A stretch of DNA of 8,895 bases, from contig VERK01000084.1 in NCBI GenBank assembly GCA_018882725.1, positions 1 to 8,895 on the forward strand, read 5' to 3'. Below the pieces are notes generated by a model, which saw only the letters and a list, made by a program, of their open reading frames with translations, ran no database searches and was not told the origin of the DNA. The translations under genes were made by a program, and so were the position numbers. The DNA comes from Actinomycetota bacterium. Its GTDB lineage: Bacteria; Actinomycetota; Acidimicrobiia; Acidimicrobiales; Ilumatobacteraceae. Shown piece after piece: positions 5,652 to 8,895 of the stretch (the stretch's first letter is position 1; each line of letters opens with the position of its first letter).

Positions 5652-7010
5652 GTGGACCGCCGGATCTTCGGGCTCGAAAATGAGTACGGAGTCACGTGCA
5701 CGTTGCGTGGTCAGAGGCGGCTGAGCCCGGACGAAGTCGCGCGCTACCTGTTTCGCAAGGTCGTCTCGTGGGGTCGCTCGTCGAACGTCTTCCTGGAGAA
5801 CGGTGCTCGCCTCTACCTCGACGTTGGATCTCACCCCGAATACGCGACACCCGAATGCGATTCGATCTACGACGCCGTCGTTCACGACAAGGCGGGGGAG
5901 CGGATCCTCGAACGGCTGGCCGCTTCGGCCGAGGAGCGTTTGCGCGAAGAAGGAATTCGCGGCACCGTCTACCTCTTCAAGAACAACACCGACTCGGCCG
6001 GTAACAGCTACGGCTGTCACGAGAACTACCTCACGCGTCGGGGCGACGACACGGCACGTCACGCCGAAGTACTCATCCCGTTCCTCGTGTCGCGTCAGAT
6101 CTTCACCGGCGCCGGCAAGATCGTGCAGACCGCCCGCGGACCGATCTTTTCCATCACTCAGCGCGCCGATCACATCTGGGAAACCATGTCGTCGGCGACG
6201 ACCCGCAGCCGACCGATCATCAACACCCGAGACGAGCCGCATGCCGACGCCGAGCGTTATCGACGCCTGCACGTGATCGTGGGTGACTCGAACATGAGCG
6301 AGTACACCACGTTTCTGAAGATCGGATCGACGGCCTGCATGCTGCGCATGCTCGAGGACTCGCGAGTGGTGTTGCGTGACATGACTCTGGAGAATCCCAT
6401 CCGAGCCATTCGCGACATCAGCCACGACATGACCTGTCGTCGCACGGTGGTTCTGGCCAATGGCCGGGAGGTGAGTGCCCTCGACATTCAACGCGAGTAT
6501 CTCGATCGCGCCTTGCGTTACGCCGAGACGAAGGGCTTTCCACCCCTCGAGCAGAAGGCACTCGAGATGTGGGAACACTGCGTGACCACGATCGAGAACG
6601 ATCCCCTGAAACTCGATCGGGAGGTCGACTGGGTCATCAAGCACTCACTGATCGAGCAGTACTCGGCTCGCCATGGTCTCGATCTCGGCGACGCGCGCAA
6701 TCAGCTGGTCGATCTTCAGTACCACGACATCAATCGGGACCGAGGTCTGTTCTACAAGTTGCAGGCCAAAGGCCTCGTCGAGCGCCTGTGCTCGGAGGTC
6801 GACATCGACACGGCTCTCACCGACCCTCCCCAGAACACGAGGGCTCGCCTTCGTGGCGAGTTCATCCGGGCGGCCAAGGAGAAGCGGCGCGATTACACCG
6901 TCGACTGGGTGCATCTGAAGCTCAACGATCAAGCGCAGCGGACTGTTCTGTGCAAGGACCCGTTCCGCAGTCGCGACGAGCGCGTGGAGAAGCTCATCGC
7001 ATCGCTGTGA
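5652..7010 (+). CDS. pafA: Pup-protein ligase PafA
   Basis: Ligase of the carboxylate-amine-ligase (glutamine-synthetase-like) family. It phosphorylates the C-terminal glutamate of Pup with ATP and joins it to the epsilon-amino group of substrate lysines. The nucleotide-site motif ENEYG is at 9-13, and the catalytic-base aspartate is D57 in LYLDVGSHPEY, the same number as in M. tuberculosis. FKNNTDSAGNSYGCHENYL, TTRSRPIINTRDEPHADAE and VDWVHLKLNDQAQRTVLCKDPF are family signatures. There is no Dop loop. GTG 5652 is chosen because it gives MDRRIFGLENEYG and 452 residues, the length of the M. tuberculosis enzyme. A longer in-frame opening from 5559 would overlap the preceding gene and add a non-homologous extension. 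There is no pafBC downstream; lepB follows after 36 nt. Confidence 0.96.
   Translation: MDRRIFGLENEYGVTCTLRGQRRLSPDEVARYLFRKVVSWGRSSNVFLENGARLYLDVGSHPEYATPECDSIYDAVVHDKAGERILERLAASAEERLREEGIRGTVYLFKNNTDSAGNSYGCHENYLTRRGDDTARHAEVLIPFLVSRQIFTGAGKIVQTARGPIFSITQRADHIWETMSSATTRSRPIINTRDEPHADAERYRRLHVIVGDSNMSEYTTFLKIGSTACMLRMLEDSRVVLRDMTLENPIRAIRDISHDMTCRRTVVLANGREVSALDIQREYLDRALRYAETKGFPPLEQKALEMWEHCVTTIENDPLKLDREVDWVIKHSLIEQYSARHGLDLGDARNQLVDLQYHDINRDRGLFYKLQAKGLVERLCSEVDIDTALTDPPQNTRARLRGEFIRAAKEKRRDYTVDWVHLKLNDQAQRTVLCKDPFRSRDERVEKLIASL
6003..6033 (+). repeat. 31-bp exact direct repeat, pafA copy
   Basis: Identical to 2173-2203 in dop and 3830 bp downstream in the same orientation. The interval contains the rest of dop, pup, prcB, prcA, the unrecognised gene and the 5' part of pafA. 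Confidence 0.75.
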
Positions 7011-7034
7011 CGCGGGACGACCAGGTCGGCCCGA

Positions 7035-7040
7035 TACGGT
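7035..7040 (+). promoter_or_regulatory. Candidate -10 element for leaderless lepB
   Basis: TACGGT matches TAnnnT and ends 6 nt before GTG 7047, the same geometry as at pafA and tatB. There is no Shine-Dalgarno at this start, which is compatible with a leaderless transcript. No clear -35 is seen. Confidence 0.45.
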
Positions 7041-7046
7041 GACGGC

Positions 7047-7682
7047 GTGGAGATCAGCCAGCCGCCGGTCGACGATCCGACCCCGGTCGGGGGTCCCGAC
7101 ATCGAACCCGATTCGCGTTCGTCGCGCTCGCCGCGGGCCAGCCGGGTGGTGTGGGAATGGTCGATCGTCGTCCTGGTGGCAGTCGGTGCGGCTCTCATCA
7201 TTCGCCTCTTCCTGTTCCAGCAGTACTACATCGACGGTCCGAGCATGGAAGGAACGCTCCAGCCTCGAGACCGAGTGCTGGTCAACAAGTTGTCGTATCG
7301 GCTCCACGACGTCAATCGAGGAGATGTGGTGGTGTTCGACCGGGTCACTGCAGCCGAACAGCACGACGATCTCATCAAGCGCGTGATCGCGTTACCTGGT
7401 GAGACGGTCGAAGTTCGCTCGTGCACCATCTTCATCGACGGCGTGCGCCTCGAAGAGCCGTATCTCGACGAGGAAATGGTGAGTCAAGCCGACCCACTGG
7501 CTCGCTGCGGTTCGCACACCGACGTCCCGGCTCAGGTGATTCCCGACGAGATGGTGTTCGTGATGGGCGACAATCGAGTGCAAAGTTTCGACAGCCGCGA
7601 CTTCGGCCCCGTCGAAATCGACAAGATCCGGGGGCGAGCCTTCATCGTGATCTGGCCGGCCTCGGCTTGGGCTTTTCTCTGA
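7047..7682 (+). CDS. lepB: Signal peptidase I
   Basis: Membrane-anchored serine/lysine protease (family S26) that removes signal peptides from exported proteins on the outer face of the cytoplasmic membrane. The 211-residue protein has a proline- and serine-rich cytosolic N-terminus (1-33) and one membrane segment (about 36-57). It then carries the catalytic serine S66 in GPSMEGTL, the catalytic lysine K111 in LIKRVIALPG, and the MGDNR box at 173-177 followed by SFDSRDFGPV. The C-terminal AFIVIWP segment is typical of the family. It is a standard single-anchor form with no missing catalytic residue. The start is GTG 7047, with a candidate -10 just upstream. It follows pafA by 36 nt and ends 10 nt from the convergent GDPD gene. 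Its role is general secretion; no direct link to pupylation is evident. Confidence 0.93.
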   Translation: MEISQPPVDDPTPVGGPDIEPDSRSSRSPRASRVVWEWSIVVLVAVGAALIIRLFLFQQYYIDGPSMEGTLQPRDRVLVNKLSYRLHDVNRGDVVVFDRVTAAEQHDDLIKRVIALPGETVEVRSCTIFIDGVRLEEPYLDEEMVSQADPLARCGSHTDVPAQVIPDEMVFVMGDNRVQSFDSRDFGPVEIDKIRGRAFIVIWPASAWAFL

Positions 7683-7690
7683 CCGCGGGA

Positions 7691-7707
7691 CGTCAGCCGT
7701 ACTGACG
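7691..7707. terminator. Possible weak bidirectional hairpin between convergent genes
   Basis: CGTCAG (7691-7696) and CTGACG (7702-7707) form a perfect 6-bp inverted repeat with a 5-nt loop. It lies 9 nt beyond the lepB stop and overlaps the stop codon of the minus-strand gene. There is no T-tract on either side, so termination function is uncertain. Confidence 0.25.
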
Positions 7708-8409
7708 CGCGAGGGCTTCGACCATTCGGTCGACCCAGTCGCTGAACACTCCGTCCACACCCATGCGCAGGATCTGGTCGAGGAAGTGATCGTGCTGCAC
7801 GTCCCACGCCAGCGCAAATCGGTCGAATCGGTGGAACAAGGTCACGAGTCCACCGCTCCAGTCGGTGTGATGCATGTTGATGGCCTCGATGCCGGCGTCT
7901 CGTAGTTGGGTGGCCCGACGCTCGGGTCCTTCCTTGATGCGCGCCAGACGAGTGGAGTCGACGAGCTTGGCGTGAGTGAGCGATCGCCACGTTGCCACCA
8001 GCGTCCAGTCGGGATGGCAGATCCAGGTTCGTTCCTCGATGTCGGGTGAGGCTTCGCGCAGCGCGTCGATGAAGGGTCGTATCGACTTCGGATCCTTGAT
8101 GTCGACGCTGAAGTGGAAGTTGCCCGGACAGGCGTCGATCATGTCGGCAACCGACGGGATGTGAGACGGCAGATCGACCCGTCGAACATCGGCGATCGGC
8201 ACCTTGCGTCCCCAGCGTCGCACGATGCCGTCGTGATCGAGGACGGCCACCCCGTCGGACGTCACCCAGACGTCGGATTCCAGCCCAGTGGCGCCGAGCC
8301 GCAGGGCCAATTGAAACGCGTCGATCGTGTTCTCCTGGGTGTGGGCCCGGGCGCCCCGGTGCGCGAAACCGATCGGCGGATCGAGCCGTGACGGGAGGCG
8401 TTGCTGCAC
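7693..8409 (-). CDS. Glycerophosphodiester phosphodiesterase
   Basis: Predicted metal-dependent enzyme hydrolysing glycerophosphodiesters to glycerol-3-phosphate and an alcohol, in phospholipid turnover. The TIM-barrel motifs are in order: HRG at 17-19 (general acid/base H17), QENT with E26, LESDV with metal-binding E44 and D46, VLDHD with H59, SVDIK with K105, and GVDGVFSD (217-224) near the C-terminus. At 238 residues it is the usual length for a minimal single-domain GDPD. There is no signal peptide, so it is probably cytosolic. The start is GTG, read from 8409 downward; no in-frame ATG lies upstream in the 50-nt gap to tatB. The hexamer CAACAT lies 6 nt before it on this strand, a partial match to TAnnnT. 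It is the only minus-strand gene in the window. Confidence 0.9.
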   Translation of the reverse strand: MQQRLPSRLDPPIGFAHRGARAHTQENTIDAFQLALRLGATGLESDVWVTSDGVAVLDHDGIVRRWGRKVPIADVRRVDLPSHIPSVADMIDACPGNFHFSVDIKDPKSIRPFIDALREASPDIEERTWICHPDWTLVATWRSLTHAKLVDSTRLARIKEGPERRATQLRDAGIEAINMHHTDWSGGLVTLFHRFDRFALAWDVQHDHFLDQILRMGVDGVFSDWVDRMVEALARQYG

Positions 8410-8447
8410 GAAGCCATGTTGGCAGACCTGCCCCGGTGACCCCCTCG

Positions 8448-8453
8448 TAGACT
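8448..8453 (+). promoter_or_regulatory. Candidate -10 element for leaderless tatB
   Basis: TAGACT matches TAnnnT and ends 6 nt before GTG 8460, inside the 50-nt region between divergent genes where a promoter is required. There is no Shine-Dalgarno before the GTG. It is the best supported of the three leaderless candidates because the gene upstream points the other way. Confidence 0.55.
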
Positions 8454-8459
8454 CGCGGT

Positions 8460-8852
8460 GTGTTCAACCTCTCCGGGAGCGAGATCGTGGTCATCTTGCT
8501 GCTGGCTCTCATCGTGCTCGGACCCGAGAAGCTGCCCGAGGCCATTCGTCGATTCGGACGGGTGTACGGCGAGTTGAGGCGCATGAGCCGTGGGTTCCAG
8601 TCCGAATTCAAGAATGCGTTCGACGAACCGGCCCGTGAGTTGCGCGAGACGGCTGAAATGACCCGCCAAGCGGTTCGCCAGGTGATCGATCCAGCTGTTC
8701 CCGACTTCCGGACCCAGTCCGCCAAGGCAGCGAGTGATCAAGCGCCGACCCCGGCCGCGCCGCCAGAGTCAACTGACACGCCGAGTGGCTCGTCGAGTGA
8801 CGCGCCCAGTGACTCGGTGAGTGACACGCCGGGCAGCGAGCCGACACCATGA
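8460..8852 (+). CDS. tatB: Sec-independent translocase protein TatB-like
   Basis: Membrane component of the twin-arginine translocation system, which exports folded proteins. The 130-residue protein has a short N-terminus with E8, a membrane segment at about 8-21, the hinge GPEKLPEAIRRFG (22-34), and an amphipathic, charged helix to about residue 72. A disordered tail rich in Ala, Pro, Ser, Thr and Asp follows. E8 and the Gly-Pro hinge favour TatB over TatA, which usually has Phe-Gly at the hinge. The last third is built from degenerate 12-bp/4-residue repeats and is unlikely to be functionally constrained. The start GTG 8460 gives the canonical MFNLSGSE opening. The stop overlaps a downstream ATG as ATGA, suggesting an operon continuing past the window. 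No tatC is visible within the window. Confidence 0.88.
   Translation: MFNLSGSEIVVILLLALIVLGPEKLPEAIRRFGRVYGELRRMSRGFQSEFKNAFDEPARELRETAEMTRQAVRQVIDPAVPDFRTQSAKAASDQAPTPAAPPESTDTPSGSSSDAPSDSVSDTPGSEPTP
8772..8843 (+). repeat. Degenerate 12-bp tandem repeats in tatB tail
   Basis: Six consecutive in-frame 12-bp units resemble AGTGACACGCCG: 8772-8783, 8784-8795, 8796-8807, 8808-8819, 8820-8831 and 8832-8843. The first and fifth differ only at their first two bases. They encode tetrapeptides such as SDTP, SDAP and SDSV. A multiple of 3 keeps the frame if units are gained or lost. Confidence 0.65.
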
Positions 8853-8895
8853 AATTACGGTGGCGCCGCGCGTCGCGGGCCGCAGTGTCCGGACC
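8849..8895 (+). CDS. Start of a downstream gene, truncated by window end
   Basis: ATG 8849 overlaps the tatB stop as ATGA and opens a frame that stays open for the last 47 nt, giving MKLRWRRASRAAVSG before the edge. The basic N-terminus could belong to an inside-facing membrane or exported protein. Fifteen residues are too few to identify it. The ATGA overlap is the only positive evidence. Confidence 0.4.
   Translation, partial: MKLRWRRASRAAVSG

Noticed and set aside
5598..6644. Minus-strand open frame of 348 codons opposite pafA
   Set aside because: It lies entirely opposite the strongly conserved PafA reading frame and the end of the preceding gene. Long antisense frames are expected in GC-rich DNA, and its translation shows no recognisable motif.
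7532..8725. Minus-strand open frame of 397 codons overlapping lepB, GDPD and tatB
   Set aside because: It is the longest antisense frame, but it is out of frame with the GDPD gene, which has all catalytic motifs on the same strand. Its translation is Arg/Ser-rich with no family features.

Overview
This is a GC-rich, gene-dense window whose core is a complete pupylation/proteasome locus, the bacterial counterpart of the ubiquitin-proteasome system found mainly in Actinomycetota. All the core parts are present and look intact: the proteasomal ATPase (Mpa/ARC), the deamidase/depupylase Dop, the modifier Pup, the proteasome beta and alpha subunits, and the Pup ligase PafA. The proteins closely resemble their Mycobacterium tuberculosis counterparts as I remember them. 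The flanking genes differ from Mycobacterium: no pafBC regulators follow pafA. An actinobacterium from a deep non-mycobacterial lineage, perhaps Acidimicrobiia, fits, but that placement is inference.

Layout, left to right. Bases 4-4985 are a tightly packed plus-strand operon: mpa, dop, pup, prcB, prcA. The gaps are 3 to 39 nt, and prcB and prcA overlap by 4 nt. Next comes an unrecognised 201-residue protein (5018-5623) with a degenerate receiver-like N-terminus and many cysteines. A perfect palindrome abuts its start codon. PafA (5652-7010) and signal peptidase I (7047-7682) follow on the same strand. A glycerophosphodiester phosphodiesterase lies on the minus strand (7693-8409). It converges on lepB and diverges from a tatB-like gene (8460-8852). 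A further gene appears to start at 8849 and run off the window. No gene-free stretch exceeds about 50 nt, and I see no tRNA, rRNA, CRISPR array or insertion sequence.

How the genes work together. PafA links the C-terminal glutamate of Pup to substrate lysines, and Dop removes Pup from substrates or recycles it. Mpa recognises the helical part of Pup, unfolds the tagged protein and feeds it into the PrcB/PrcA chamber. The docking features are present: Mpa ends in Gln-Tyr-Leu, PrcA keeps Lys52, and PrcB has a propeptide ending just before Thr43, the mature catalytic Thr1. Pup already ends in Gly-Gly-Glu, so Dop's deamidase step appears unnecessary here and its depupylase role should dominate. 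LepB and TatB belong to protein export and are probably only neighbours.

The least explained parts are the gene between prcA and pafA with its nested inverted repeats, and a recurring arrangement in which pafA, lepB and tatB each start with GTG placed exactly 6 nt after a TAnnnT hexamer. That arrangement suggests leaderless transcription.
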